Source: Phytophthora quininea (Eukaryota; Oomycota; Peronosporomycetes; Peronosporales; Peronosporaceae). From it: a stretch of 64,000 nucleotides of DNA. This document shows, one piece after another, positions 1-11,013 of the stretch. The stretch covers positions 81,543-145,542 of the forward strand of contig JAAVTG010000412.1 in assembly GCA_011947345.1 (NCBI GenBank). The letters are read 5' to 3'. The position numbers and the translations under genes were made by a program. Within the stretch, counting starts at the first letter, position 1. Every line of letters starts with the position of its first letter. The notes beneath the pieces were generated by a model. It worked only from the letters and a program-made list of their open reading frames with translations. It was not told the DNA's origin and ran no database searches.

Positions 1-1752
1 TTTATAAGTAAAATCATAACCTATTTTTAAAATATATTGATTTATAAATTCATAATAAATTTTATCAAAATACCATTTTCTATTTAAAAAATTATAAAAA
101 TATATACCATATTCTGATATTTTTAAATTATATAAAAATTTAAATTTAAAGAAATATAAATAAAAAGCACTAAATAAACCACCAAAACTTAAAATAACTG
201 GTAATAATTTAAAAAATGTTGGTAAAAATTCAGCATCAATCATTTGATTATTTAAAGGATTTATATATATTGAATTATTCCAAAAATCAGAACCTAACCC
301 AACAAACATATCTTTTGAGATATAACCAATAAAAATACTACCAAATGCTAATAATCCTAAAGGAATACCCATTTCTAAAGGAACATCATGTGCATTTTTA
401 ATTATATTTTTATATGCATTAGTTTCACTTAAAAAGCAAAAAATAATAAACGAGTTGAATAAAAAGCTGTAAAAAAGCACCAATAGTTCCTAACCAATAA
501 GCAAAATGACCTGTTTCACTAAAACTAGCAAATGCTACTTCTAAAATTAAATCTTTTGAATAAAATCCGGTTAAAAATGGAAAACCCATTAAAGATAAAG
601 AACCTATTAAAAACATAATATAAGTAAAAGGTAAAATACGTCTTAAACCACCCATTTTTCTAATATCTTGTTCATCACCCATCGCATGAATTACCGCACC
701 TGAACATAAAAATAATAATGCTTTAAAATACGCATGATTTGATAAATGAAAAATTGCTAAAGGATAATTAGATAAACCACAGGCAAAAACATATAACCTA
801 ATTGACTACAGGTTGAATATGCTACAATTTTTTAAAATCATTTTGAACTAATCCAACTGTACTCGCAAAAAAGCTGTTGAAGCTCCAATAATAGTTATAA
901 CTTTTAATGAAAAAATTGAATATTCAAACATAGGTGAACAACGTGCTGTTAAATATACACCAGCCGTTACCATTGTTGCAGCATGTAATAATGCAGAAAC
1001 AGGTGTTGGTCCTTCCATTGCATCAGGTAACCATAAATGTAAAAAATTTGAGCAGATTTACCCATTGCACCTATAAATATTAAAATACAAGCAACATCAA
1101 TAATACTTAAAATATAATTAAAAATATAAATTTAAAATCTTTAACTATTGATATAGCAGCAAAAGTACTAAAATATTCAATTGTTCGTATATTATAAAAA
1201 ATTGTTAATATACCTAATAATAAAATTAAATCACTAACTCTATTAACTAACATAGCTTTAATAGCGGCTTTATTAGCTTGTAAACGTGTAAACCAAAAAT
1301 TAATTAATAAATATGAACAAAAACCTACACCCTCCCATCCAACAAACATTTGAATAAAATTATCACCAGTTACTAAAATTAACATAAAAAAGTAAATAAT
1401 GATAAATATGACATAAATCTTGATAAATGTGGATCATTTGCCATATATTGAGAAGAATATAAATGAACTAATGTTGAAATACTTGTTACAACAATTAACA
1501 TTATCATAGTTAAACTATCAAATAAAAACACCAATTACAATTAAATAAACCACTATTTATCCAAGTTGATAAATAAATCATATACTCATATTCATTTGTA
1601 ATTGAATTATAAATAATAATTAATGAAAAAAACAACTTAAAAGGTTGTTAAAGTAGTTATAAATACAGAACCTTTACGTCCTATATAAAAACCGAAAAGT
1701 CCAGCAGAAACTGAACCTAAAAAGGTAAAAAGATTAAAGTTAATAATAACAT
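1..1752 (-). CDS. nad5: NADH dehydrogenase subunit 5 (first turn, 3' end cut by window start)
   Basis: Proton-pumping membrane subunit of respiratory complex I. Reading down from the ATG at 1752, the frames give the usual hydrophobic start with the AGLFG motif, the block around an HAATM segment (about 950-1010), and the [16 protein letters not shown] block near 650-690, all typical of nad5. The frame is broken several times at A/T runs. The C-terminal part lies before base 1 on the circle and is found at 36372-36593. The complete gene in the second turn is 36372-38343, about 657 codons, a normal length. It lies downstream of atp1 and upstream of nad6 on the minus strand. Identity is certain; the breaks are read as sequencing error. 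Confidence 0.95.
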
Positions 1753-1929
1753 AATAGAATAATATAATAGAATAATATATTTGAAATATTACAAATAGAT
1801 ATCTTCTTAAATAATAAATTATTTCTAAAAAAATAAATTTATTATAATTATCTTATTTGTTTTTTATTCAAAATATAATTTTAATAAAATAGACTATAAT
1901 CTCTTTTATCAATATAATATTTTAATTTT

Positions 1930-1954
1930 ATTATTATTCATTATGAATAATAAT
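1930..1954. repeat. Palindrome just downstream of the atp1 stop
   Basis: Two 12-base arms (1930-1941 and 1943-1954) are exact inverted complements around one central base. The element lies five bases past the atp1 stop in the atp1-nad5 spacer. No tRNA separates these two genes, so a hairpin here could mark an mRNA 3' end or a processing site; that role is inference. The same element is in the second turn near 38520-38545. Confidence 0.55.
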
Positions 1955-1958
1955 GAAA

Positions 1959-3484
1959 TTATTTAGTAATAAAATTATTAGTAAAATCAATTGCTAATGT
2001 ATTTAATTTTTGATCTAATTCTTTAGATAATTCTTTTTAGTTAAAATTTCTTCTAAAATATTTGAATGATTATTTTTAATAAAATTTAACCAATTTGTTT
2101 CAAATATTGAAATTTTATCTACAGAAATTTTATCTAAGAATCCACGTACACCTAAATAAATAATTACAATTTGATCTTCAACAGATAATGGAATATTTAA
2201 TCCTTGTTTTAACATTTCAGTTAATCTAACTCCTCTATTTAATTGTTGTTGTGTTGTTGCATCTAAATCTGAACCAAATTGTGCAAAAGCTTGTACTTCT
2301 CTAAATTGTGCTAATTCTAATTTCATTGTACCAGCAATTTGTTTCATAGCTTTAATTTGAGCTGAAGAACCTACACGACTTACAGATAAACCAACACTAA
2401 TAGCAGGTCTTTGACCTTCATTAAATAATTCAGTTTCTAAGAAAATTTGTCCATCAGTAATTGAAATAACATTTGTTGGAATATATGCAGATACATCACC
2501 CGCTTGAGTTTCAATAATAGGTAAAGCTGTTAAAGAACCACCACCAATTTTTTTATTCATTTTAGCAGCTCTTTCTAATAAACGTGAGTGTAAATAGAAT
2601 ACATCACCAGGATAAGCTTCACGACCTGGAGGTCTTCTTAATAATAATGACATTTGTCTATAAGCTACAGCTTGTTTTGATAAATCATCATAAAATATTA
2701 CAGCATGTTTTCCATTATCTCTAAAATATTCACCAAGAGCACAACCAGTGTAAGGAGCTAAATATTGTAAAGGTGCTGAATCTGAAGCAGTTGCCGCTAC
2801 TATAACAGAAAAAAACATAGCATTTTTATCTTCTAATGTTTTAGTTAATTCAGCAATAGTTGATCTTTTTGACCTACACCTACATAAATACAATATAATT
2901 GATTATTAATATCTTTTTTAAATGAGGTTCTCTTTGATTAATAATTGTATCAATTGCAATTGAAGTTTTACCTGTTTGTCTATCACCAATAATTAATTCC
3001 CTTTGTCCACGACCGATAGGAATTAAACTATCAACAGCTTTTAAACCAGTTTGTACAGGTTCTTTAACACTTTCTCTAGGCATAATACCTGGTGCTTTTA
3101 CTTCTACCCTACTTTCTAATTTACTATTAATTTGACCTTTACCATCAATAGGTTGTCCTAAAGCATCTACTACTCGACCTAATACTTCTAGACCAACAGG
3201 TACACTAACAATAGATCCAGTTCTTCTAACAAAATTACCTTCTTGAATTTCTCTATCATTACTAAAAACAACAACACCTACAACATCAGGTTCTAAATTT
3301 AAAGCCATACCTTTAATATTACCATTATTAAATTCAACCATTTCACCAGCTTGAATTTTAGTTAAACCATAACATCTAGCAATACCATCACTCATAGAAA
3401 GAACAATTCCTGTTTCTTGTAAACTTTTTCATCTTTATATTTTTTAATATTTGATTCAAGTATATATGATAATTCAATAGCCAT
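1959..3484 (-). CDS. atp1: ATP synthase F1 subunit alpha
   Basis: Catalytic-core alpha subunit of ATP synthase, on the matrix side. The frame from the ATG at 3484 shows the [11 protein letters not shown] block, a Walker A region GDRQTGKTS (about 2958-2984) and the [14 protein letters not shown] motif (about 2355-2415). The length is about 509 codons, normal for the family. The C-terminal end is reached only after a +1 shift at an A run near 2033, and another break lies near 2885-2920. The long frame 2015-2893 is open here but broken at a 6-A run in the second turn, so this turn has the better call there. The gene sits between trnE and nad5. An mtDNA-encoded atp1 is retained in only some stramenopiles. 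Confidence 0.97.
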
Positions 3485-3638
3485 AAAGGTTATTAAATTA
3501 TCATATTTAAATAAATTAATATTATTTTTATAAATAATAATATTAATTTATAAGTTTTTCAATAAAAAGTAATATTATTTAATTTTATTATCTTTTTTAT
3601 AAAAAGATTATTTTATTATTTTTACTATATAATTATAA

Positions 3639-3709
3639 TACCCTTTACGAGAATTGAACTCGTATTTTTGCCGTGAAAAGGCAATGTCCTAACCATTAGA
3701 CTAAAGGGC
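3639..3709 (-). tRNA. trnE: tRNA-Glu (UUC)
   Basis: Cloverleaf on the minus strand with anticodon TTC in a seven-base loop, a clean T arm (GTTCAATTC) and a closing acceptor stem with one G-U pair. It lies between nad4 and atp1 and probably punctuates the transcript. Confidence 0.93.
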
Positions 3710-3734
3710 TTTTTATTAAATAAAATTATTTTAT

Positions 3735-5200
3735 TTAATAAAAATAAGAAAAATCTATATGTATTAAAATTTTAGATACACTTTCATGCATACAACTTTC
3801 AAAAATTTTAGGATATAATCCTAATAAGAAAATATTTGTAATTAAAATTAAATGTATTAAAAATTCACGATAAGTTAAATCATAATAAATTTTTAAATAA
3901 ATATTTTGAATATTACCATAACATATTCTATTATAGAATAATAATGAATAAACTCCACCTAAAAACATACCAATAGTAGCAAAAATAGCAGTAGTTGTAT
4001 TATCTTCAAAAACACCTGTTAATATTAATATTTCACCTACAAAACTACTTGAACCTGGAATTGACATATTTGCTAATACATATATAAATAATACTATACA
4101 AAATATTGGCATTGTATGAGCTAAACCACCATAATAATTAATAAAACGTGTATGATAGCGATCATATAAACATCCAATTGAAAAAATAAACCACTAGATA
4201 CTAAACCATGACTAATCATTTGAATAATACTACCTTCTAAACCTTGTATAGTTAAAGAAAAAATACCTAAAATAATAAAATTCATATGTGCAACAGAAGC
4301 ATATGCAATAATACGTTTTAAATCTGTTTGTCTGATTGCAGTTAAAGAAGCATATATTATTGAAATTAAACATAATACTAGTATATATGGAGTAAAATAA
4401 ATAGTAGCTTTAGGGAATAAAGGCACTAAAAATCTAATCATACCGTATGAACCTAATTTTAATAAAATACCAGCTAATAAAACAGAACCAGCTGTAGGTG
4501 CTTCAACATGTGCTTCAGGTAACCAAACATGAAAAGGTAACATTGGAACTTTAACAGCAAATGATAAAAAAGCTAAGAAATATAATTTTTCATATGAAAA
4601 ATTAAAATTACAATAATATAATATTTGATAATCTGTAGTACCAACCGTTAAAAATAAATGAATAATTGCAATAAACATAAATAATGAACCAGCTAATGTA
4701 TATAAAAAAACAAATAAGAAGCTTTTATTTTACGTTCTCTTGATCCCCAAATACCTATAATTAAAAACATAGGAATAAGTACACTTTCAAAGAAAATATA
4801 AAAATTAGTATATCTAATACACTAAATGAAATAATTAAACAAAATTCTAAAATAAAATATAAAATAAAATATTCTTTTATATTTTTATTTATTATTTCAT
4901 AACTGATTAGCATACATATGGGAATTAAAAATGTTGTTAAAATTATAAAAATAATGAAATACCGTCAAGACCTAAATAAAAATTTAAATTAAATTGATGA
5001 ATCCATTCTATTTTAAATAAATATTGAAAATTAGATGTAGATTTATCAAATAAAATCCATAAAGGTAATGACATTAAAAAATGAAAAATGACATAAAAAT
5101 ACTAAAATTTTTAATAAATTTTTCATTTTTATAAAAATAATACAATAACTGTAATTAATGGTAAAATAAGTAAAAATATTAATATAAATTTGTTAAACAT
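3735..5200 (-). CDS. nad4: NADH dehydrogenase subunit 4
   Basis: Membrane subunit of complex I. From the ATG at 5200 the product is about 488 residues. It carries the nad4 signature [24 protein letters not shown] (about 4485-4530) and the C-terminal block [13 protein letters not shown] near 4040-4080. Frames break near 4100, 4190, 4700, 4805 and 5100, all at A/T runs. The central frame 4121-4678 is longer here than in the second turn. It lies downstream of trnH and upstream of trnE. Function is certain; exact ends are good. Confidence 0.96.
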
Positions 5201-5223
5201 AAAAATTTAATTATATTAAGAAA

Positions 5224-5298
5224 GGGCGAAAAATGGGACTTGAACCCATAACACTTAGACCCACAATCTAACACTCTACCTTTAAGTTATAATCGCCT
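5224..5298 (-). tRNA. trnH: tRNA-His (GUG)
   Basis: Minus-strand cloverleaf with anticodon GTG and a GGGTTCAAGTCCC T arm. It begins only two bases after the stop of the probable rpl10 and precedes nad4. Confidence 0.92.
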
Positions 5299-5300
5299 TT

Positions 5301-5723
5301 TTAAATCTTTCTTAAATAATATATAAAATTTAAAAAAGGACGAACAATTAAATTATTTAAAGGTAAATAATTTTGAGATAATATTTGTTTTATTTTTAAA
5401 TTTGAATAAATATCTTCTTTAATATTTAAATAAATTAATTGTATTTTTGAAAATTAGAAAAATTTTGAATTAAATTTAAATCATCATTACCATATATAAT
5501 TAAAATTGATCCTTGACCTTTTAATTGAGAAAATATTTGAGTAATAAGAGTTTGTTTTAATATTAAAGATTTATAATTTAGTTTTTAATTTTTTTTTAAT
5601 AATATAATTTCGTTAATATTTAAATCATTATAACGAAATATATATATATATTTATAAGTTTGTTTAATTTTTGTAATTGATTTAATTTGTATTTTTAAAA
5701 ATATTTGTTTTTTGTTTTAACAT
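5301..5723 (-). CDS. rpl10: Probable ribosomal protein L10
   Basis: From the ATG at 5723 the frames, joined across three A/T runs, give about 140 residues. The order is a basic N-terminus, a central LKQTLITQIFSQLKGQGSIL stretch, an IIYGNDD segment, and a C-terminal QILSQNYLPLNNLIVRPF stretch before the stop at 5301. The alternation of a basic helix, a KGQ-like turn, a hydrophobic strand and a short C-terminal helical part resembles mitochondrial L10 of plants and jakobids. The call rests on pattern only, with no strict motif. The gene lies between nad7 and trnH and is broken in both turns. It could also be an unassigned ribosomal protein. Confidence 0.42.
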
Positions 5724-5765
5724 ATTATTTTTTAATAATTTCTAATTTTAATTGAATTTATTAAA

Positions 5766-6940
5766 TTATCTATCAATTTCACCAAAAACAACATCTAATG
5801 TACCAATTATTGTTACAACATCAGCAATCATATGATTTTTCGCCATAAAATCTAACGCTTGTAAATGTAAAAATCCAGGTGATTTTATTTTACAACGATA
5901 AGGTTTATTTGTACCATCAGATACTAAATATACACCATATTCACCTTTTGGTGCTTCAATTACAGTATAAGTTTCCCCACTATTTACAGTAATATTTTCA
6001 GAATAATATTTAAAATGATGTATTAAAGATTCCATTGAATTTTTAATTTGAATACGGTTTGGATTAGTTATTTTTTTATCATCTAATTTTATTTGGCCAT
6101 TAGGTATTTGATTTAATACTTGTAAAATAATTCTAATAGATTGTCTCATTTCTTCAATTCTAATTAAATAACGATCATAACAATCACCATTAGTACCAAC
6201 TGGTATATCAAAATCTAATTTATCATAAACTTCATATGGTTGGGTTTTTCTTAAATCCCATGAAATACCTGAACCTCTTAGCATAACACCACTAAAACCT
6301 AAATTTAAAGCATCTTTTGCATTTACAACACCAATATCTACTAATCTTTGTTTCCAAATTCTATTATTTGTTAACATCTCTTCGATTTCATCTAATCTTG
6401 TATTAAATTGATCACAAAAATGTAAATATCATTTAATAATCCTTTAGGTAAATCTTGATTAACACCACCTGGTCTAAAATAAGCTGCATGCATACGAGCA
6501 CCTGAAACTCTTTCATAAAATTCCATTAATTTTTCTCGTTCTTCAAATCCCCAAAAATATGGTGTCATAGCTCCAACATCTAAAGCATGACAACATACAG
6601 CTAATAAATGATTTAAAATTCGAGTAATTTCAGAAAAAGAACTCTAATATATTGTGCACGTAAAGGTACATTACAATTTAATAATTTTTCAATTGCTAAA
6701 ACATAAGCATGTTCTTGACACATCATAGAAACATAATCTAATCTATCAAAATAAGGTAAAGCTTGTAAATAATTTTTATATTCAATTAATTTTTCAGTAC
6801 CTCGATGTAATAAACCTATATGTGAATCAGCTTTTTAACAACTTCACCGTTTAATTCTAAAATTAATCTTAAAACACCATGAGCTGCAGGGTGTTGAGGA
6901 CCGAAATTTATTGAAAAATTTTTAATTTTTTTAAAGACAT
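5766..6940 (-). CDS. nad7: NADH dehydrogenase subunit 7 (49 kDa)
   Basis: Peripheral-arm subunit of complex I that helps form the quinone site. The ATG at 6940 opens a product of about 391 residues. It has the N-terminal [15 protein letters not shown] motif, the MMCQEHAYV segment near 6715, and the C-terminal DVVFGEIDR end typical of the family. The long 3' frame 5766-6377 is intact in both turns. Breaks lie near 6415, 6640, 6833 and 6920. It is the first gene of the minus-strand unit that starts in the divergent spacer next to nad2. Confidence 0.97.
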
Positions 6941-7045
6941 TATAATTTTTTTATTAATATCAAAAAATATTTATAAATTAATTTTTATAAATATATAGCA
7001 TATATAGTAAGTAAATATTTTTAAATATTTATTTCTTTTTAAATT
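6941..7045. promoter_or_regulatory. Divergent nad7/nad2 spacer, likely promoter region
   Basis: A 105-base spacer lies between the start codons of nad7 (minus) and nad2 (plus). Transcription must begin in both directions in or near it, or arrive from elsewhere. It is almost pure A/T with short inverted A/T repeats. No promoter consensus for this lineage is known to me, so the role is inferred from gene orientation alone. Confidence 0.4.
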
Positions 7046-8516
7046 ATGATTTTACAAGAAATTTTTAATAATAATTTTGAAATTATTATTCCAGAATTTT
7101 TTAACAACTATTTTATTAATTTTATTATTATTCGGAGTATTTTATAAAAATCAAAATACTCAAAAATTTTGATTATTAAAAATATTACTACTATAATAAT
7201 ATATTTATTATTAATTTTATTAATCTTAACTTTAAATATAACAAATATTTCAAATAATATATTAAACGGTGTTTTAATTATTAATAATTTTACTCAATTT
7301 GTTAAAACAATTTTAATAATGTCAACAATTGTTTGTTTTTTAACTCAACAAAAATATTTAATTCAACAAAAATTAATTCATATGAAATTAATATTTTAAT
7401 GTTAATTTCATTATTAGGTTTAATGTTATTAGTATCTTCTAATCATTTTATTACGTTATATTTAGCAATTGAATTACAAAGTTTAAGTTTTTATATTTTA
7501 ACAGCTACACAAAAAAATCAATATTATCTGTTGAAGCTGGTTTAAAATATTTTATTTTAGGTTCTATCGCATCAGGATTTATATTATTTGGTTCTTCAAT
7601 AATATATGCTATAACAGGTTCATTAAATTTTAATAATATTTTTTAATATTATCAAATATAAATTATTTAGATAATATTAATATTTTAATAAGTGTCTCAT
7701 ATGGATTAATTTTTATAACAATAGGTATTTTATTTAAAATAGGTGCTTCACCTGTTCATTTTTGGTTACCTGATGTATATGAAGGTGCGCCTAATAATGT
7801 TTCAAGTTTTTGCAATCGTACCAAAAATAGCATTTATTGCTATATTAATTCGTTTATTTTTTGATATTTTTTTAATTTATCATTTTTTTGAAATATTTTT
7901 TTATATTATTTCATTTTTATCTATGTTAATAGGGGCTTTATCAGCTTTACAACAAAAAAATTAAAAGATTATTAGCTTATAGTTCAATAAGTCATGTAGG
8001 TTTTATTTTTATAGGATTTACATCAAATATGTTAAATAATATTCCATTTATTTTATTATATGTTATTATATATATTGTAACAAGTATTAATTTATGGACT
8101 TCATATTTATCTTTAAATATAAATCATAAACCAATAAAATATTTAACTGATTTATCAAATATCTATACTATTAATAAATTAATTGCTTTTATAATAATAT
8201 TAAATATTTTTCTTTAGCTGGAATTCCACCATTAGCTGGTTTTTTTCAAAATTATTTATATTTTTTCGGCTATTAAAAATAATTATTTTAGTTTAGTTTT
8301 TTTGGTATTATTATAAGTGTAATAAGTTCTTTTTATTATTTAAAAATTATTAAAATAATTTTTTGAAAAAATATTAAGAAAATGTATATTTCTCAAATAA
8401 ATAAAATACAAAGTATTATTTTAATAATAAGTACTCAATTCGTATTATTTCTATTTGTATTTCCCAATATTATATTAGTTAATTTAAATAAAATTTATTT
8501 ATCTTTATTAATATAA
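7046..8516 (+). CDS. nad2: NADH dehydrogenase subunit 2
   Basis: Membrane subunit of complex I, about 490 residues from the ATG at 7046. Recognisable parts are [15 protein letters not shown] (about 7455-7500), the [19 protein letters not shown] block near 7735-7790, the [12 protein letters not shown] block near 7970-8005, and [12 protein letters not shown] near 8212-8240. At least eight A/T runs break the frame, mostly at the same places in both turns. It heads the first plus-strand gene cluster and is followed directly by trnF. Identity is certain. Confidence 0.96.
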
Positions 8517-8522
8517 TATTCT

Positions 8523-8596
8523 GTCTGGATAGCTCAGTTGGTTAGAGTAAAAGACTGAAAATCTTTGTGTCGGTGGTTCAAATCCACCTCCAGACA
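8523..8596 (+). tRNA. trnF: tRNA-Phe (GAA)
   Basis: Full cloverleaf with seven-base acceptor GTCTGGA, anticodon GAA and a GGTTCAAATCC T loop. It starts six bases after the nad2 stop. Confidence 0.95.
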
Positions 8597-8615
8597 ATTT
8601 TATAAAAACAATTTT

Positions 8616-8900
8616 ATGTATCTTTTAAGAATAACTTTTAAATCCTTTCAAAAATTAATCAACTTAAACAAAATTTATTAAAATTAAATAAATTTAAAAA
8701 TATTCAAATAAATGGAATATTTCAAGTAAAAATAAAAATAAAATTTTTACTTTATTAAAATCTCCACATGTAAATAAAAATCACGTGAACATTTTATTTA
8801 TAAAAATTATACACCTAAATTAGATATACAATTTTTTAATGTATATCAACTATTAAATTTTTTGATTTTAATTAAAAAATTTTATCAAAAAACTCGTTAA
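8616..8900 (+). CDS. rps10: Ribosomal protein S10
   Basis: Small-subunit protein S10. From the ATG at 8616 about 94 residues can be read after mending A runs near 8753 and 8780. The diagnostic part is the LKSPHVNKKSREHF block (about 8757-8800), which matches the family's SPHVNKKSREQF signature, followed by the YTPKLDIQFFN segment. The stop is at 8898-8900. It lies between trnF and trnR. No open frame spans it in either turn, so an automatic caller would miss it. Confidence 0.8.
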
Positions 8901-8935
8901 TTAATATAAAAATTATTAAAAAAATTAAAAAATAT

Positions 8936-9005
8936 GCTTATAGCTTAATTGGATAAAGCATTAGATTGCGGATCTACAGACTGAAAGTTCGAGTCTTTCT
9001 AAGCA
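8936..9005 (+). tRNA. trnR: tRNA-Arg (GCG)
   Basis: Cloverleaf with anticodon GCG in a seven-base loop. The acceptor stem has one internal mismatch. It should read CGN codons and complements the UCU tRNA-Arg at 35536. Confidence 0.88.
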
Positions 9006-9014
9006 TATATATTT

Positions 9015-9086
9015 TGAAGTATAGCCAAGTGGTAAGGCCTCCGTTTTTGGTACGGAAAATCAAAGGTTCGAATCCTTTTACTTCAA
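9015..9086 (+). tRNA. trnQ: tRNA-Gln (UUG)
   Basis: Cloverleaf with perfect acceptor TGAAGTA/TACTTCA, anticodon TTG and a GGTTCGAATCC T arm. It abuts trnI directly. Confidence 0.93.
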
Positions 9087-9160
9087 GGGCCTATAACTCA
9101 GTTGGTTAGAGTATACGCCTGATAAGTGTAAAGTCAGTAGTTCAAATCTACTTAGGCCCA
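9087..9160 (+). tRNA. trnI: tRNA-Ile (GAU)
   Basis: Cloverleaf with acceptor GGGCCTA/TAGGCCC and anticodon GAT. It reads AUU/AUC; the AUA codon is presumably read by the CAU tRNA at 23195. Confidence 0.94.
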
Positions 9161-9163
9161 TTA

Positions 9164-9236
9164 GAATAATTAGCTCAATTGGTAGAGTATTTCGTTTACA
9201 CCGAAAATGTTAGCGGTTCGAGTCCGTTATTATTCA
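9164..9236 (+). tRNA. trnV: tRNA-Val (UAC)
   Basis: Cloverleaf with acceptor GAATAAT/ATTATTC and anticodon TAC. It lies 22 bases before the rps12 start. Confidence 0.93.
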
Positions 9237-9258
9237 AAATATTTAATTTAAAATTAAT

Positions 9259-9635
9259 ATGTCAACTATAAATCAATTATTTTTAAAAAACAAAAACGTT
9301 TAGAAAAAAAAAAGAAATAAAAGTCCAGCTTTAAAACAATGCCCTCAACGTAAAGGTATTTGTTTAAAAGTTTATAATACAACACCTAAAAACCAAACTC
9401 AGCTATGCGTAAAGTAGCTAAAGTTCATTTATCGAGTAGATATACAATAATTACATATATACCCGGTATTGGTCATACATTACAAGAACATTCTATTGTA
9501 TTAGTTAGAGGTGGTAGAGTAAAAGATTTACCAGGTGTAAAATATCATGTAATTCGCGGTAAATATGATTTATTAGGTATTTATTCAAGAAAAACGTCAA
9601 GATCTAAATATGGAACTAAAATACGAAGAGTATAA
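9259..9635 (+). CDS. rps12: Ribosomal protein S12
   Basis: Decoding-centre protein of the small subunit. From the ATG at 9259 the product is about 125 residues. It has [20 protein letters not shown] near 9338-9395, then the open 3' frame 9405-9635 with [34 protein letters not shown] and RSKYGTKI, all S12 hallmarks. Breaks lie at A runs near 9280, 9312 and 9392. It precedes rps7, the usual bacterial str order. Confidence 0.95.
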
Positions 9636-9657
9636 AATTAAAAAACTATTTATTAAT

Positions 9658-9991
9658 ATGTTATTAAAACAAGGAAAAAAACTTGTTCTGAAAATATATT
9701 TAAATATATTTTAATAAATTTAAAAAAACTACAAAACAAAAACCTAATTTTATTTTATTTAAATCAATTGATAATTTATTACCAAAATTGAAAGCTATTA
9801 GTATTCCAAATAAAAAAGAAGTAAAAAAAAAAAAAAGACCGTTATTTTTTAATGCATTTAAATGAAGATAAACAAATAAAAAATCTGTTTCATGGTTACT
9901 TTTAAATTCAAATTTGAAAAATTTAACAAATGAAATTATTCAAACTTCAAAAATAAAAGTAAAACAATTAATACAAAAAACAATATTATAA
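9658..9991 (+). CDS. rps7: Ribosomal protein S7 (short)
   Basis: Follows rps12 as in the bacterial str operon. From the ATG at 9658 about 110 residues can be read through three A-run shifts. It has a CSENIFKYILINLKK helix, FILFKSIDNLLPKLKAISIP near 9750-9810, a basic run of 14 A, and KKSVSWLLLNSN, which matches the helix before the S7 C-terminus. It is shorter than typical S7 (about 150), so the N-terminus is either reduced or starts earlier in an unread frame. Identity is supported by position and the two conserved blocks. Confidence 0.75.
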
Positions 9992-10007
9992 AAATATTAA
10001 AAAATTA

Positions 10008-10035
10008 AAATTTAATCTTATTTTTGATTAAATTT
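10008..10035. repeat. Hairpin in rps7-cox3 spacer
   Basis: Perfect ten-base inverted repeat (10008-10017 and 10026-10035) with an eight-base loop, in the 106-base spacer after rps7 where no tRNA is present. It is present unchanged in the second turn. Confidence 0.5.
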
Positions 10036-10097
10036 AATGATAATAAATTAAAATTATTTATATTTAAATAATTAATTATTACAAAACTTACAATTTT

Positions 10098-11005
10098 ATG
10101 CAAAATTATTATTATATTAACAAAAAAATTTACAAATAGAAACTACAACAAATGATACTAATATCGAGAAATTTCAAAATGATTTAAAATTTTTAAAAGA
10201 AATTACACAAAATACACAAAAACACAAAAACATCCATATCATTTAGTAGATCCAAGTCCATGGCCTTTTGTAATTTCATTTGGTTTATTTTTTTACTTTT
10301 GGTATTGCAATGTATTTTCACGGATATATTGGTAGTAATATTTTAGCATTTACTGGATTTTTAATTATTATTTTAACAATGTATACATGGTTTCGTGATA
10401 TTGTTAGAGAAGCTGTATATGAAGGTCAACATACTAAACAAGTTCAATTAGGTTTAAGAAATGGTATGCTTTTATTCATTTTTAGTGAATTATTAGTTTT
10501 TGTAAGCTTTTTCTGGGCATTCTTTCATTCAGCATTAGCACCTACACCAGAAATTGGTTCATTATGGCCACCATTAGGTATTGAAACTGTAAATGCGTGG
10601 GGTATTCCTTTATTAAATACAATTATTTTATTATCATCAGGTGCAACTATTACTTGGGCACATCATTCTATAGTATTTGGTGATAGAAAAATGCTATTGT
10701 TAGTTTAATAATAACTATTTTATTAGCAGTATTTTTACTTTAATTCAATCTTACGAATATATTGAAAGTACTTTTTCAATATCTGATAGTATTTATGGTA
10801 CTACCTTTTTTTATTAACAGGTTTACACGGATTACATGTAATTATAGGTACAATTTTTATAATAGTAATGACTATTAGATTAATTAATCATCATTTTACA
10901 AAACAACACCATTTTGGGTTTGAAGCTGCAGCATGGTATTGGCATTTTGTTGATGTTGTTTGGTTATTTTTATTTGTAGCTGTATATTGGTGGGGAGGTA
11001 ATTAA
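10098..11005 (+). CDS. cox3: Cytochrome c oxidase subunit 3
   Basis: Core membrane subunit of complex IV. The conserved protein begins near 10230 with [12 protein letters not shown] and continues through [30 protein letters not shown] and the C-terminal [16 protein letters not shown] end. No ATG lies at the usual start. The nearest in-register ATG is at 10098 and gives about 45 extra polar, charged residues ahead of HPYHLV, reached across two A-run shifts. A 142-codon frame (10280-10708) is open in both turns. The 3' part from 10760 is open only in the second turn. atp6 follows after eight bases. Confidence 0.96.
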
Positions 11006-11013
11006 TTTATTTT

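Noticed and set aside
5640..5655. TATATATATATAT run as an origin or promoter.
   Set aside because: It lies in the coding part of the probable rpl10 (YIYI) and changes by simple run length between turns.
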